Numbered from the stretch's first letter, positions 51,789 through 60,847 are shown. The stretch is DNA of 64,000 nucleotides from Arthrobacter sp. 135MFCol5.1 (GCF_000374865.1 NZ_KB895453.1:1-64000), one strand, 5' to 3'. Numbers and translations: made by a program. Notes: a model not told the origin generated them from the sequence alone.

Positions 51789-51905
51789 AATGTGAGCGGG
51801 CGTTTGGAATTTATTCGCAGGATCTGAGCGGGGGTTGGGGTTTTGAGTGTCAAAGGTGAGCGGGGGTTGGGGTTTTGAGTGTCAAAGGTGAGCGGGGGTT
51901 GGGGG
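51789..51905 (-). repeat. 15-bp repeat array, 32-bp period (right arm, inverted)
   Basis: Inverted copies of the same 15-mer, with one to three changes, occur at 51789, 51821, 51853 and 51885, again every 32 bp. The last units are near-identical 32-bp tandem repeats containing TTGGGGTTTTGAGTG. Together with the left arm this makes a large inverted repeat around a 62-base centre (51727-51788). Confidence 0.9.
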
Positions 51906-51927
51906 AGGGGCTAAAAGATTGGTTTTC

Positions 51928-51991
51928 CTAACCTGTATTGGTTGGAAAAGATCGCTTTATCTTATGTGATTCGAAGCTCATACTGGTGGAA
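51928..51991 (+). promoter_or_regulatory. shared promoter/operator, putA copy
   Basis: Counterpart of 50042-50105. CTAAC..TATTGGTTGG, GCTTTATCTTATG and CATACTGGTGGAA are kept. It ends 37 bases before the putA start and should carry the putA promoter and the LysR binding site. Confidence 0.75.
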
Positions 51992-52028
51992 AGACCTCCT
52001 CCCAACCCCAGGAAAGAACGGGAAAACC

Positions 52029-55000
52029 ATGACCCACGTTGCAATGGAACCGGCAGCCCCCGTCGCTGCCACGGCGCAGACGGTCGACGTCGACGTCCCC
52101 CAGGCGAAGGCACTCGCCGACGAAGCGGTCGCCTTGGTCCGCCGCTGGCTCACCGAAGCGTCGAAGGTTCCGGTCGACGCCTCCGCCCAACAGCTCGCCG
52201 GCGTGCTGAAAGACCCCAACGGCCTGGAGTTCACCGTTGGATTCGTGGACGGCGTGGTCCGCCCCGAGGACCTGAACGTCGCCGCCCGCAACCTGGCCGC
52301 ACTGGCCCCCAAGGTTCCGGCCTTCCTGCCCTGGTACATGCGCCGCGCCGTGGCTCTCGGCGGGACCATGGCCCCCGTCCTGCCCCGGGTTGTCATCCCC
52401 GTGGCCCGCAAGGTCCTGCGCGAAATGGTGGGCCACCTGATCGTTGACGCCACCGATGCCAAGCTGGGTCCGGCCATCGCAAAGATCAAGAAGGACGGCA
52501 TCAAGCTCAACGTCAACCTGCTCGGCGAGGCAGTCCTCGGCGAGCACGAGGCCTCCCGCCGGCTGGAAGGCACGCACACCCTGCTGGCCCGCCCCGACGT
52601 CGACTACGTTTCCATCAAGGTCTCCTCCACCGTGGCCCCGCACTCGGCCTGGGCCTTCGAGGAAGCCGTGGAGCACGTCGTCGACAAGCTCACCCCGCTG
52701 TTCCGGCGCGCTGCCTCCTTCGCGGGCCCCGGCAGGAAGGCCAAGTTCATCAACCTGGACATGGAGGAGTACAAGGACCTGGATATGACCATCGCGGTCT
52801 TCACCAGGATCCTGGACAATCCGGAGTTCAAGGACCTCGAAGCCGGCATCGTGCTCCAGGCCTACCTCCCGGACGCACTGTCCGCCATGATCCGGCTGCA
52901 GGACTGGGCCGCCGCGCGCCGCGCCAACGGCGGGGCCGGCATCAAGGTCCGCGTGGTCAAGGGCGCCAACCTCCCCATGGAGCAGGTGGAATCCTCGCTG
53001 CACGACTGGCCGCTGGCCACCTGGGGCTCCAAGCAGGACTCCGATACCAGCTACAAGCGGGTCATCAACTATGCGCTGCACCCGGACCGGATCAAGAACA
53101 TCCGGATCGGCGTGGCCGGCCACAACCTCTTCGACATCGCCTTCGCCTGGCTGCTGGCCAAGCAGCGCGGCATCGCGGATACCGCAGAACAGGGTATCGA
53201 ATTCGAGATGCTGCTGGGCATGGCGCAGGGCCAGGCCGAAGCCGTCAAAAAGGACGTCGGCTCCCTGCTGCTCTACACCCCGGTGGTGCACCCGGCCGAG
53301 TTTGACGTCGCCATCGCCTACCTGATCCGCCGCCTCGAAGAGGGCGCCAGCCAGGAAAACTTCATGTCGGCAGTGTTCGAGCTCAGCGAGAACGAGGGAC
53401 TGTTCGAGCGGGAAAAGCAGCGGTTCCTGTCCTCGCTGGACGCCCTGGACAACACCGTTCCGCTGCCCAACCGCAGGCAGGACCGGAACCAGGCCCCGGA
53501 GGCCCTGCCGCACACCGGATTCCGGAACACCCCCGATACCGACCCCGCGCTGCCGGCCAATCGCACCTGGGGCCGGGCCATCCTGGAACGCGTCCCGTCC
53601 TCCACCCTGGGCAACGCCGCTGTTGAGGCCGCCTTCATCAACGGCGAAGCCGCGCTCAACACCGCCATCGAAACCGCCGTGGAAAAGGGCAAAGCCTGGG
53701 GCAAGCTTTCCGGCAACGAGCGCGCCGAGATCCTGCACCGCGCCGGCGACATCCTCGAGGCCCGCCGCGCCGATCTCCTCGAGGTGATGGCCAGCGAGAC
53801 CGGGAAGACGATCGACCAGGGCGATCCCGAGGTCAGCGAGGCCATCGACTTCGCGCACTACTACGCCGAGTCCGCACGCAAGCTGGACACGGTCGACGGC
53901 GCCACGTTCGTCCCAGCCAAGCTCACCGTCGTCACACCGCCATGGAACTTCCCGGTCGCCATCCCCGCAGGCTCCACGCTTGCGGCACTCGCCGCCGGGT
54001 CCGCCGTCGTGATCAAGCCCGCCAAGCAGGCCGCCCGCAGCGGTGCCGTGATGGTCGAAGCCCTGTGGGAAGCCGGCGTCCCCAAGGACGTCCTGATCAT
54101 GGTGCAGCTGGGGGAGCGGGAGCTCGGCCGCCAGCTGATCAGCCACCCGGCCGTGGACCGCGTGATCCTCACCGGCGGCTACGAGACCGCCGAACTGTTC
54201 CGCTCGTTCCGCAAGGACCTGCCGCTGCTGGCCGAAACCAGCGGCAAGAACGCCATCATCGTCACCCCCAGCGCCGACCTGGACCTGGCAGCCAAGGACG
54301 TGGCCTACTCCGCGTTCGGCCACGCCGGCCAGAAATGCTCCGCGGCCTCGCTGGTGATCCTGGTGGGCTCCGTGGCCACGTCCAAGCGGTTCCACAACCA
54401 GCTGATCGACGCCGTCACCTCACTCAAGGTGGGCTACCCGCAGGATCCCACCAGCCAGATGGGCCCCATCATAGAGCCCGCCAACGGCAAGCTCCTCAAC
54501 GCGCTCACCACGCTGGGCGAGGGCGAAAGCTGGGCCGTGGAACCGAAGAAGCTGGATGGCACCGGGCGGCTGTGGAGCCCCGGCGTGCGGTACGGCGTCA
54601 AGCGCGGCTCCTACTTCCACCTGACCGAGTTCTTCGGCCCGGTCCTGGGTGTGATGACCGCTGCGACGCTGGAAGAAGCCATCGCCATCCAGAACCAGAT
54701 CGAATACGGACTCACGGCGGGCCTGCACTCGCTCAACACGGAGGAACTCGGCATCTGGCTGGACACCATCCAGGCCGGCAACCTCTATGTGAACCGCGGC
54801 ATCACCGGCGCCATCGTGCAGCGCCAGCCCTTCGGCGGTTGGAAGAAGTCAGCCGTCGGAGCCGGCACCAAGGCGGGCGGCCCGAACTACCTGGCAGGCC
54901 TGGGCGACTGGGTTCCTGCCACCAGCACCGCCACCGCCCCGGTGACCCACGCGGGTGTCCGCCGGGTCCTGGACGCAGCCGCACCGGTTCTTGGCGCCGC

Positions 55001-55547
55001 AGCGCTGGAATCGGTCCAGCGGGCACTGGCGTCCGACGCCGAGGCCTGGGCCGGGGAGTTCGGCACCGCCAAGGACGTCTCGGGCTTGAGCGCGGAACGC
55101 AACGTCTTCCGCTACCGGAACCTCCCCGTCACGATCCGCCTGTCCGATGGTGCTCCGCTGGCGCACCTCGTCCGGACCGTGGCGGCCGGCGTGCTGGCGG
55201 GCTCCGCGCTCACCGTTTCCACCGCCGTCGAACTTCCGGCCCAGCTGCGTGCCGTGCTCACCGCACAGGATATTGGAGTGACGGTGGAGTCCGACGCCGG
55301 CTGGCTGGCTTCGGCAGGACGCCTCGCCTCCGCGGGCAAGCTGTCCGGCGGCCGCATCCGCCTGATCGGCGGCGATGCATCCGCCCTTGCCGAGGCGACC
55401 GGCGGACGGCCCGACCTTGCGGTGTACGCCCATCCGGTCACGGAGGCCGGGCGGGTGGAGTTGCTGCCGTTCCTGCACGAGCAGGCCGTCAGCATCACCG
55501 CCCACCGGTTCGGAACCCCGAACCACCTCTCCGACGCACTGATCTGA
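52029..55547 (+). CDS. putA: bifunctional proline dehydrogenase / glutamate semialdehyde dehydrogenase
   Basis: An 1172-residue enzyme that oxidises proline to glutamate in two steps. The FAD-dependent proline dehydrogenase barrel covers about 90-440, with VNLLGEAVLGE, RVVKGANLPMEQ and YLIRRLEEGAS. The aldehyde dehydrogenase covers about 500-960, with TPPWNFPVAIPAGS, ETSGKN as base and nucleophile Cys in GHAGQKCSAASLV. The last 200 residues are a PutA C-terminal domain. ATG 52029 is used because AGGAAAG lies upstream; earlier in-frame starts fall in the promoter block. There is no N-terminal DNA-binding domain, so regulation is by another protein, probably the LysR at 49108. Confidence 0.95.
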   Translation: MTHVAMEPAAPVAATAQTVDVDVPQAKALADEAVALVRRWLTEASKVPVDASAQQLAGVLKDPNGLEFTVGFVDGVVRPEDLNVAARNLAALAPKVPAFLPWYMRRAVALGGTMAPVLPRVVIPVARKVLREMVGHLIVDATDAKLGPAIAKIKKDGIKLNVNLLGEAVLGEHEASRRLEGTHTLLARPDVDYVSIKVSSTVAPHSAWAFEEAVEHVVDKLTPLFRRAASFAGPGRKAKFINLDMEEYKDLDMTIAVFTRILDNPEFKDLEAGIVLQAYLPDALSAMIRLQDWAAARRANGGAGIKVRVVKGANLPMEQVESSLHDWPLATWGSKQDSDTSYKRVINYALHPDRIKNIRIGVAGHNLFDIAFAWLLAKQRGIADTAEQGIEFEMLLGMAQGQAEAVKKDVGSLLLYTPVVHPAEFDVAIAYLIRRLEEGASQENFMSAVFELSENEGLFEREKQRFLSSLDALDNTVPLPNRRQDRNQAPEALPHTGFRNTPDTDPALPANRTWGRAILERVPSSTLGNAAVEAAFINGEAALNTAIETAVEKGKAWGKLSGNERAEILHRAGDILEARRADLLEVMASETGKTIDQGDPEVSEAIDFAHYYAESARKLDTVDGATFVPAKLTVVTPPWNFPVAIPAGSTLAALAAGSAVVIKPAKQAARSGAVMVEALWEAGVPKDVLIMVQLGERELGRQLISHPAVDRVILTGGYETAELFRSFRKDLPLLAETSGKNAIIVTPSADLDLAAKDVAYSAFGHAGQKCSAASLVILVGSVATSKRFHNQLIDAVTSLKVGYPQDPTSQMGPIIEPANGKLLNALTTLGEGESWAVEPKKLDGTGRLWSPGVRYGVKRGSYFHLTEFFGPVLGVMTAATLEEAIAIQNQIEYGLTAGLHSLNTEELGIWLDTIQAGNLYVNRGITGAIVQRQPFGGWKKSAVGAGTKAGGPNYLAGLGDWVPATSTATAPVTHAGVRRVLDAAAPVLGAAALESVQRALASDAEAWAGEFGTAKDVSGLSAERNVFRYRNLPVTIRLSDGAPLAHLVRTVAAGVLAGSALTVSTAVELPAQLRAVLTAQDIGVTVESDAGWLASAGRLASAGKLSGGRIRLIGGDASALAEATGGRPDLAVYAHPVTEAGRVELLPFLHEQAVSITAHRFGTPNHLSDALI

Positions 55548-55600
55548 GCCACTGAGGCTCTGATCCCTGGCAACCCGCGCGCCGCAGCCAGGCGCAAGGA

Positions 55601-55640
55601 AAGGCCGGGCAGCCACTGAATGGTGGCTGCCCGGCCTTGT
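55601..55640 (+). terminator. strong terminator after putA
   Basis: AAGGCCGGGCAGCCAC (55601-55616), loop of six and its exact complement (55623-55638) form a 16-bp stem ending in TTGT. It lies 54 bases beyond the putA stop. Confidence 0.88.
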
Positions 55641-55671
55641 CTCTTTAATGCAATGTGTCTGGCCGGTTTCT

Positions 55672-55986
55672 TTAGCCCAAGTACCAGCCGGGCGGCGTCC
55701 AGGTCACTGGGACGTTGTGGGCCGAGAATTCCTCGCAGTGGGTGCAGGTGTAGGCCACTTCGCCCAGTGCGGCCACGCTGCCGTCGCGACGGTACGTGGG
55801 GGGAATATAGGACTCAAGGTAGACGAATTCGTCGGTCCGGCACTTGTCGCAGGTGGGTTTGCCGACGTATCCGGTATCAACCGAAGCCCGTCCGCTGCCG
55901 AGGGTGCTCTGGCGGGTGGAAGGCCGTGCCTCGGCGTACGGGCGTGCGTGCGCGGAGTTGAGATGGGTGTTCCTGGCTGTCGTCAT
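55672..55986 (-). CDS. small zinc-ribbon-like hypothetical protein
   Basis: A 104-residue protein. Residues 44-49 (PTCDKC) and 79-83 (YTCTHC) supply two CxxC pairs 34 residues apart, which would hold one zinc ion. Between them lie YLESYIPPTYRRDGSV and a short strand. The first 40 residues are polar and likely unfolded; the end TWTPPGWYLG is aromatic. No catalytic residues are evident. ATG 55986. A LysR gene lies further upstream on the same strand but 165 bp away. The function is unknown; it may bind nucleic acid or protein. Confidence 0.65.
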   Translation of the reverse strand: MTTARNTHLNSAHARPYAEARPSTRQSTLGSGRASVDTGYVGKPTCDKCRTDEFVYLESYIPPTYRRDGSVAALGEVAYTCTHCEEFSAHNVPVTWTPPGWYLG

Positions 55987-56151
55987 TGGCTGCCTGTCCC
56001 AAACGCGGCCGGCATGCGGACGCGCGTCTGTGTTGGTGAACGCGGCCTGCTGCTTGACCTTGGTAACAGAGCATAGAGGATGGCACCTCCCCTATCAATG
56101 GACACGGTCCCCCTAATCCCGCCAAATGCTGGAATTCGGGCTTCCGCGGGG

Positions 56152-57006
56152 TTAGGTTTGGCGGTTAATGGTCCTGCCAACGATCGATTGGGTGAGGGCG
56201 TCAATTACCTCTGAGTTTGCCAGCGGATTGCGGATCAAGGTGAAGTCCACATCTCCCACCGCGGGCAGGTCGAAGCGCCGGGTGATGATCTTCAGGTCAT
56301 CCGGGACCAGTGACGTGGGCATGACGGCAACGCCGATGCCCGCCCGGACGGCCGCGAGCACCCCGCTGATCTGGCGGGTGGTGCAGGTGATCCGCCAGGT
56401 CCGGCCGTGGGCTTCCAAGGCATCGATGGCCAGTTTCCGGCTGAGGCTGGGGGACGGGTAGGCGATCAACGGCACGGGCGTTCCGGGTTCCAGTGACGTT
56501 TGTTCAAGGCCCACCCACGAGAACGAATCGTGCTGGACCACCGTGCCGTCCTTCGCCCCGGCCACCCACTTCACGAAGACCAGGTCCAGTTGGCCGGCGT
56601 TGAGTTTTCGGTAGAGCTGGTCACTTTGGCCCACCGTGAGTTCCAGGTTGATCTGCGGATAGATCTGCCGGAATTCGCGCAGGATCCGCGGCAGGCCGGT
56701 GATGGCGAGATCATCCGCCGTGCCGAACCGCAGCCGCCCGCGCATTGCGGACCCGGAAAAGTAGCGCGCGGCTGCATCGTGGGCCGCGAGGATATTCCGG
56801 GCAAATCCGGCCATGGCGTCGCCGTTGTCGGTGAGCCGCACGTCCCTGGTGTCCCTGGCGATCAAGCTGCGCTTGGCGGCCGTTTCAAGCTTGCGGATGT
56901 GCTGGCTGATGGTGGGCTGCGCCAGCCCCAGGCGTTCGGCGGCCTTGGTGAAGCTCAGGGTATCGGCCACCGCAAGGAAGGATCGCAGTTGGGCTGGTTC
57001 AAACAT
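56152..57006 (-). CDS. LysR family regulator
   Basis: A 284-residue LysR protein. The helix-turn-helix is FEPAQLRSFLAVADTLSFTKAAERLGLAQPTISQHIRKLETAAKR. The ligand domain follows with GRLRFGTADDLAITGLPRILREF. ATG 57006 is selected over an upstream in-frame start at 57054 because the domain begins here and GGGAG precedes it. It is divergent from an MFS gene (57148), with 141 bp between, the standard layout for a LysR and its exporter target. The inducer is unknown. Confidence 0.87.
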   Translation of the reverse strand: MFEPAQLRSFLAVADTLSFTKAAERLGLAQPTISQHIRKLETAAKRSLIARDTRDVRLTDNGDAMAGFARNILAAHDAAARYFSGSAMRGRLRFGTADDLAITGLPRILREFRQIYPQINLELTVGQSDQLYRKLNAGQLDLVFVKWVAGAKDGTVVQHDSFSWVGLEQTSLEPGTPVPLIAYPSPSLSRKLAIDALEAHGRTWRITCTTRQISGVLAAVRAGIGVAVMPTSLVPDDLKIITRRFDLPAVGDVDFTLIRNPLANSEVIDALTQSIVGRTINRQT

Positions 57007-57147
57007 CTCGTGGCTCCCGCGGCATTCACAGTCGGCGTGTATTGCGTTTTGCAATACGAGTTATAGGGACCATACCGCTCCATAATTGGCTCCGCCAGCC
57101 TAGCGTTAAGGACATCCCAGACCGCCCGCAATTTTGAGGACACACCT

Positions 57148-58527
57148 GTGGCACCCCCACCGCCTTCGTCGGCCTCCGTCACCCAGCCAGTTATCGACGC
57201 GGCGGGCTCAGCGCCGCCGGACAACCAGACCCAGCCGCTCGCCGTCGTCCCTGAAAAGCTGCCTTGGCGGCACACCTTCATCTCGCTGAAAGTGCCCAAC
57301 TTCCGGATCTTCGCCATGGGCCACTTCATCGCCGTCATCGCCATCTGGATGCAGCGCATCGCCCAGGACTGGCTGGTGCTGCAGCTCTCGGGATCCGTGA
57401 CGGCCGTGGGGTTCACGGTGGCCCTGCAGTTCATGCCGTCCCTGGTGCTTGGCCCCTGGGGCGGGATGATCGCGGACAGGTTCGCCAAACGGAAGATCCT
57501 GATCCTGTGCCAGAGCGTGGCCGCCGTCCTTGCGGCGGCGCTGGCCGTCCTGGCCCTGACCGGCGTGATCATGGTGTGGCACGTCTACGTCATCGCGTTT
57601 GTCCTGGGCCTGGTGACCGTCCTTGACCAGCCCGCCCGCCAGGTGTTCGTCAACGAGCTCGTGGGCCCCAGGTACTTGCGGAACGCCATCAGCGTCAACT
57701 CCACCACCTTCCAGCTGGGCGGCCTGATCGGGCCGGCCATCGCGGGGCTGCTCCTGACGGCGGTGGGGGCCGGCTGGGCGTTCGCGGCGAACGCGCTGGC
57801 CTGCTGCTCCACGGTGACCATGCTCCTGCTCCTGCGCAAGGACCAGCTTTTCGTCAGCGCCCCGACGCCCAAAAGCAAGGGCATGCTCCGGGAGGGGCTG
57901 CGCTACGCCCTGAGCAAGCCCACCATTTACTGGCCATGGCTCATGGCCGGGTTCATCGCGGTGTTCGCCATGAGCCTGCCGGTGCTGCTTGCCGCGTTCG
58001 CGGACCACGTCTACCAGGTGGGGGCCGGCGGGTATGGCCTCCTCAACGCCCTGGTGGCACTCGGGGCACTGTTCGGCGCCGTGGCGTCCACCCGGCGTCG
58101 GCAGTTGCGCCTGCGGTCCGTGGTGTTCTGCGCCGGGATGTACGGACTGATGCTCTGCCTGGCTGCCCTTGCCCCGTCCATGGTGTGGTTCGGGGCGGTC
58201 ATGGTCCTGTCCGGGTTCTGGTGCCTGATGTTCCTCACCGGGTCCAACCAACTGGTGCAGGTCAGTTCCAACATGGCCATCCGCGGCCGGGTCATGAGCC
58301 TGTACATCATGGTGCTGATCGGCGGCCAGGCGCTGGGCGGGCCCATGCTGGGCTGGATCGCCGAGCATGTGAACCCGCACGCCGCGCTGCTGGTGTCCGG
58401 TGGCGTACCCGCGCTGGCCGCGTTGTCGGTGGGGGCCGTGCTGGCCCGCAAGGGCGGCCTGCAGCTCCGGATGGACCTGAAGGGGCGCCACCCGTTGCGG
58501 ATCGTCAGCCGGCACGCCGGCGCCTAA
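57148..58527 (+). CDS. MFS transporter, EntS-like 12-TM exporter
   Basis: A 459-residue membrane protein. After a polar, proline-rich N-terminal tail of about 40 residues, ALKV-like SLKVPNFRIFAMGHFIAVI begins helix 1. QRIAQDWLVLQLSGSVTAVGFTVALQFMPSL and GGMIADRFAKRKIL form the motif A region, and LDQPARQVFVNELVG comes next, all typical of the EntS/MFS_3 branch. GTG 57148 follows GAGGA. It is divergently transcribed from the LysR gene and ends before a convergent terminator. It probably exports a small molecule or drug sensed by that LysR. Confidence 0.87.
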   Translation: MAPPPPSSASVTQPVIDAAGSAPPDNQTQPLAVVPEKLPWRHTFISLKVPNFRIFAMGHFIAVIAIWMQRIAQDWLVLQLSGSVTAVGFTVALQFMPSLVLGPWGGMIADRFAKRKILILCQSVAAVLAAALAVLALTGVIMVWHVYVIAFVLGLVTVLDQPARQVFVNELVGPRYLRNAISVNSTTFQLGGLIGPAIAGLLLTAVGAGWAFAANALACCSTVTMLLLLRKDQLFVSAPTPKSKGMLREGLRYALSKPTIYWPWLMAGFIAVFAMSLPVLLAAFADHVYQVGAGGYGLLNALVALGALFGAVASTRRRQLRLRSVVFCAGMYGLMLCLAALAPSMVWFGAVMVLSGFWCLMFLTGSNQLVQVSSNMAIRGRVMSLYIMVLIGGQALGGPMLGWIAEHVNPHAALLVSGGVPALAALSVGAVLARKGGLQLRMDLKGRHPLRIVSRHAGA

Positions 58528-58580
58528 AACCCCGGCGCCCCAAAAACCCGGCGCCTAATAGGGGCCGCAGGCGCTACTGG

Positions 58581-58612
58581 GGCAACCGGGGTCGGCGCCG
58601 TGCCCGGTTGCC
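58581..58612. terminator. bidirectional hairpin
   Basis: GGCAACCGGG (58581-58590) and CCCGGTTGCC (58603-58612) are perfect complements around a 12-base loop, between two convergent stops. Confidence 0.75.
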
Positions 58613-58628
58613 CTTCGGGGGGAGCTGC

Positions 58629-59798
58629 CTAGAGGGCTGCCAGCTGCAACGCCGGGTGCGGGTACTCCGCGGCGCGTTCCTGGAATTGCAGCACAGCCTC
58701 GTTTCGAATGACGCCGTCGCGGATCTCGATGGCCCGCGCTATTGTGTCGTTCGCGTCCCACGCGGCCGGTCCGCCCATGACTGTTTCGAGGAACGGTTGA
58801 AGCGCCTGGCTGATCTCCCAGCTTGAGGAGTTCCAGAGGTAGGACGGGCTGTGGTCCACCGCGTAGTAGTTGATGTGGTCGCCGACCGTGATTATCGGAG
58901 CCGCAAACGTGGTGGACTTGGCCCAGCTGAAGCCCATGCCATCATCGCAGGAAACATCAACGATAAGGCTGCCGGGGCTGAATGCTGCCAGGTCCTCGGT
59001 CCGCAGGTACGTGAGCGGGTTGTTCGGGTCCTGCAGCGTGCAGTTGACCACGATGTCGCTCTCGGCGAGGAACGGTGCCAGCGGAACCCTGCCCCGTTCG
59101 GTGATGACCTGGCTCAGGAAGGGAGCCTCGTCGTCGTGGTCGAACTGCACGATGTTCACTGAATGGATGGGGGCGCCCACCGCTGCTACGCCGCGGTTGG
59201 TCAGCACCTGGACATCGTGGATGCCGTGCGCGTTCAGCGCCGTCACCGCCCCGCGCGCCGTGGCGCCGAAGCCAATCACGACGGCGCTTAGCCGGCGCCC
59301 GTAGTCCCCGGTGGAACCCGTCAGCGCAAGGGCGTGCAGGACCGAGCAGTAGCCGGCCAGCTCATTGTTCTTGTGGAACACGTGCAGGCCGAACCCGCCG
59401 TCGCTGGCCCAGTGGTTCATCGCCTCAAACGCGATGAGGGTCAGTTTCTTGTCAATCGCCAGCTGGGTGATGGCGCGGTCCTGGACGCAGTGCGGCCACC
59501 CCCAGAGGACCTGTCCGTCCCGCATCTCCGCCAGGTCTTCCGGCTGCGGTTTGGGCAGGAGGACGACGTCGGCCGCGGCCAGCAGTTCTTCCCGGGCCGC
59601 CATGCGTCCCACCAGCGTGGAGAGGTGGCTGTCCGGGACGCCGAAGCGCTCGCCGTAGCCCTGCTCCAGGATGATGCGCTGCCGCAGTGCGGGGGCGATC
59701 CGTTCGACGTGCAGGGGGTGGATGGGTACGCGGCGCTCGTCCGGTTTTCGCGTGGAGGCCAGGACGCCCAGGCTCAGCCGGGGTTCGTGGCCGCTCAC
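58629..59798 (-). CDS. N5-(carboxyethyl)ornithine synthase-like dehydrogenase
   Basis: A 389-residue NAD(P)H enzyme of the alanine-dehydrogenase/transhydrogenase N-terminal fold. LGVLASTRKPDERRVPIHPLHVERI opens the substrate domain with Arg and Lys. HVFHKNNELAGYCSVLHALALTGSTG comes next, and the cofactor motif VVIGFGATARGAV sits near 188. N5-(carboxyethyl)ornithine synthase joins pyruvate with the side-chain amine of ornithine or lysine; this group fits best by eye. GTG 59798 overlaps the TGA of the upstream small gene (GTGA), so translation is coupled. The true substrate needs testing; alanine or saccharopine dehydrogenase-like activity is the alternative. Confidence 0.7.
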   Translation of the reverse strand: MSGHEPRLSLGVLASTRKPDERRVPIHPLHVERIAPALRQRIILEQGYGERFGVPDSHLSTLVGRMAAREELLAAADVVLLPKPQPEDLAEMRDGQVLWGWPHCVQDRAITQLAIDKKLTLIAFEAMNHWASDGGFGLHVFHKNNELAGYCSVLHALALTGSTGDYGRRLSAVVIGFGATARGAVTALNAHGIHDVQVLTNRGVAAVGAPIHSVNIVQFDHDDEAPFLSQVITERGRVPLAPFLAESDIVVNCTLQDPNNPLTYLRTEDLAAFSPGSLIVDVSCDDGMGFSWAKSTTFAAPIITVGDHINYYAVDHSPSYLWNSSSWEISQALQPFLETVMGGPAAWDANDTIARAIEIRDGVIRNEAVLQFQERAAEYPHPALQLAAL

Positions 59799-59935
59799 TT
59801 CTTTTTTGCGGCCTTGGTGGACGTGATGTCCAGGGAGCTGGCCGGCGCTGCGGCGGCCTTCTTGTCTGCGCGCTTTTCCTTGATGGACTTGCCGGACTTT
59901 TTTGATGCCGATTGACGCGGGGACTTGTCAGCCAT
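59795..59935 (-). CDS. small lysine-rich protein
   Basis: A 46-residue very basic protein: MADKSPRQSASKKSGKSIKEKRADKK in pieces, then an Ala-Pro stretch, SSLDITSTKAAKKK. It starts at ATG 59935 with CAGGAG seven bases upstream, a good site. It shares four bases with the next gene's start. It has no fold that I recognise and is likely disordered; binding to nucleic acid or membranes is possible. Small proteins of this kind are conserved in Arthrobacter relatives as far as I recall. Its tight coupling with the opine-type dehydrogenase is the main clue. Confidence 0.7.
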   Translation of the reverse strand: MADKSPRQSASKKSGKSIKEKRADKKAAAAPASSLDITSTKAAKKK

Positions 59936-60040
59936 GATTGCTCCTGTAGCGGAACCGAAAGGGTTCCTGACTACCGACCCTACACCCCTGCACCTAATGG
60001 GCACCGGGGTGGCTGCAACATGCGGGGAGTGAGGTTTCAG

Positions 60041-60111
60041 AGCGGCTGACGGGAATCGAACCCGCGTATCAAGCTTGGGAAGCTAGCGCTCTACCATTGA
60101 GCTACAGCCGC
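60041..60111 (-). tRNA. tRNA-Gly (anticodon CCC)
   Basis: The cloverleaf is complete on the minus strand. Acceptor GCGGCTG pairs with CAGCCGC, the D-arm is GCTC-AATGGTA-GAGC, and the T-arm GCGGG-TTCGAAT-CCCGT is normal. The anticodon loop is TTCCCAA, giving anticodon CCC, which reads the glycine codon GGG. One mismatch (T-T) lies in the anticodon stem. The CCA end is not encoded. Confidence 0.93.
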
Positions 60112-60352
60112 AGTGCCCCCATTCGCGCGGGGCAGAACTTAGCTTAGCGCAGATCGAGGGGCTCCCCGCCAACCCGGCAAGCAGGGCGTTGCGTGTCCTC
60201 CAAACCCGCGGCGTCATCCAGTAACTCTTCAATAACGTCGGCCCTGCCGGCTAGGTCCGGCGGACGGGCGCTGGCTAACCTGATCCGGGTAGCGGCCACG
60301 TTGGGGGAGGCGGCTACTGCGGCAGCCGACGTCAACCACAGGAAATATCTTC

Positions 60353-60814
60353 ATGGCAAGCGCAGAAAACGAGGTCCTCATTGAGCGTGACGCCATGGCC
60401 GTCTACCAGTTCCTCCTTGACGCCACCAACCTCCCCTCCTGGCGGCACGACGTCCGCAGTGTCAAGCTCGTGCAGGGTCCGGCCGACAGCAAGGGCGCCG
60501 TTTACCGCAAGATGGTGGCCGGCCGTTCCGGGCTAAGCATTCCGGCGGAGCTGGAAATCACCAATATCCGGCCCGGGGCTGAAATCGAGTTCCACATCGT
60601 TTCCGGGCCCGCCACCCGTTGGGGCGGGTACTACCTCAGCACCGAAGGCTCCGGCACCCGCGTCAGGTTCGCCGTGGAGGCCAAACGCGAAGGCCGGTTC
60701 AGCATCTTCAACCGGTTGGGGCTCCTGGACGGGATGCTGCAGCGCCGCGTCAGCTCCGACGTCGGCCAGCTCGATCGGCTGAAGGACGTCCTGGAACTCC
60801 AGCCCGCCCTCTGA
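60353..60814 (+). CDS. SRPBCC family protein
   Basis: A 153-residue START-like (polyketide cyclase/dehydrase) protein. ENEVLIERDAMAVYQFLLDATNLPSWRHDVRSVKLV is the typical first strand, helix pair and W-x-x-x-V segment of the fold. GSGTRVRFAVEAK and the long C-terminal helix SSDVGQLDRLKDVLELQ close the hydrophobic pocket. Such proteins bind lipids or small hydrophobic ligands; a few are enzymes. No catalytic residues can be proposed. ATG 60353 has a weak site. It stands alone, 240 bp from the tRNA gene. Confidence 0.8.
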   Translation: MASAENEVLIERDAMAVYQFLLDATNLPSWRHDVRSVKLVQGPADSKGAVYRKMVAGRSGLSIPAELEITNIRPGAEIEFHIVSGPATRWGGYYLSTEGSGTRVRFAVEAKREGRFSIFNRLGLLDGMLQRRVSSDVGQLDRLKDVLELQPAL

Positions 60815-60847
60815 ACCCTGCGGAGCCGGCGGCCCCACCTCCCGGGA

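Noticed and set aside
51648..51905. CRISPR array
   Set aside because: Repeats are 15 bp, spacers 17 bp and partly identical, the two halves are inverted, and no cas genes are present.
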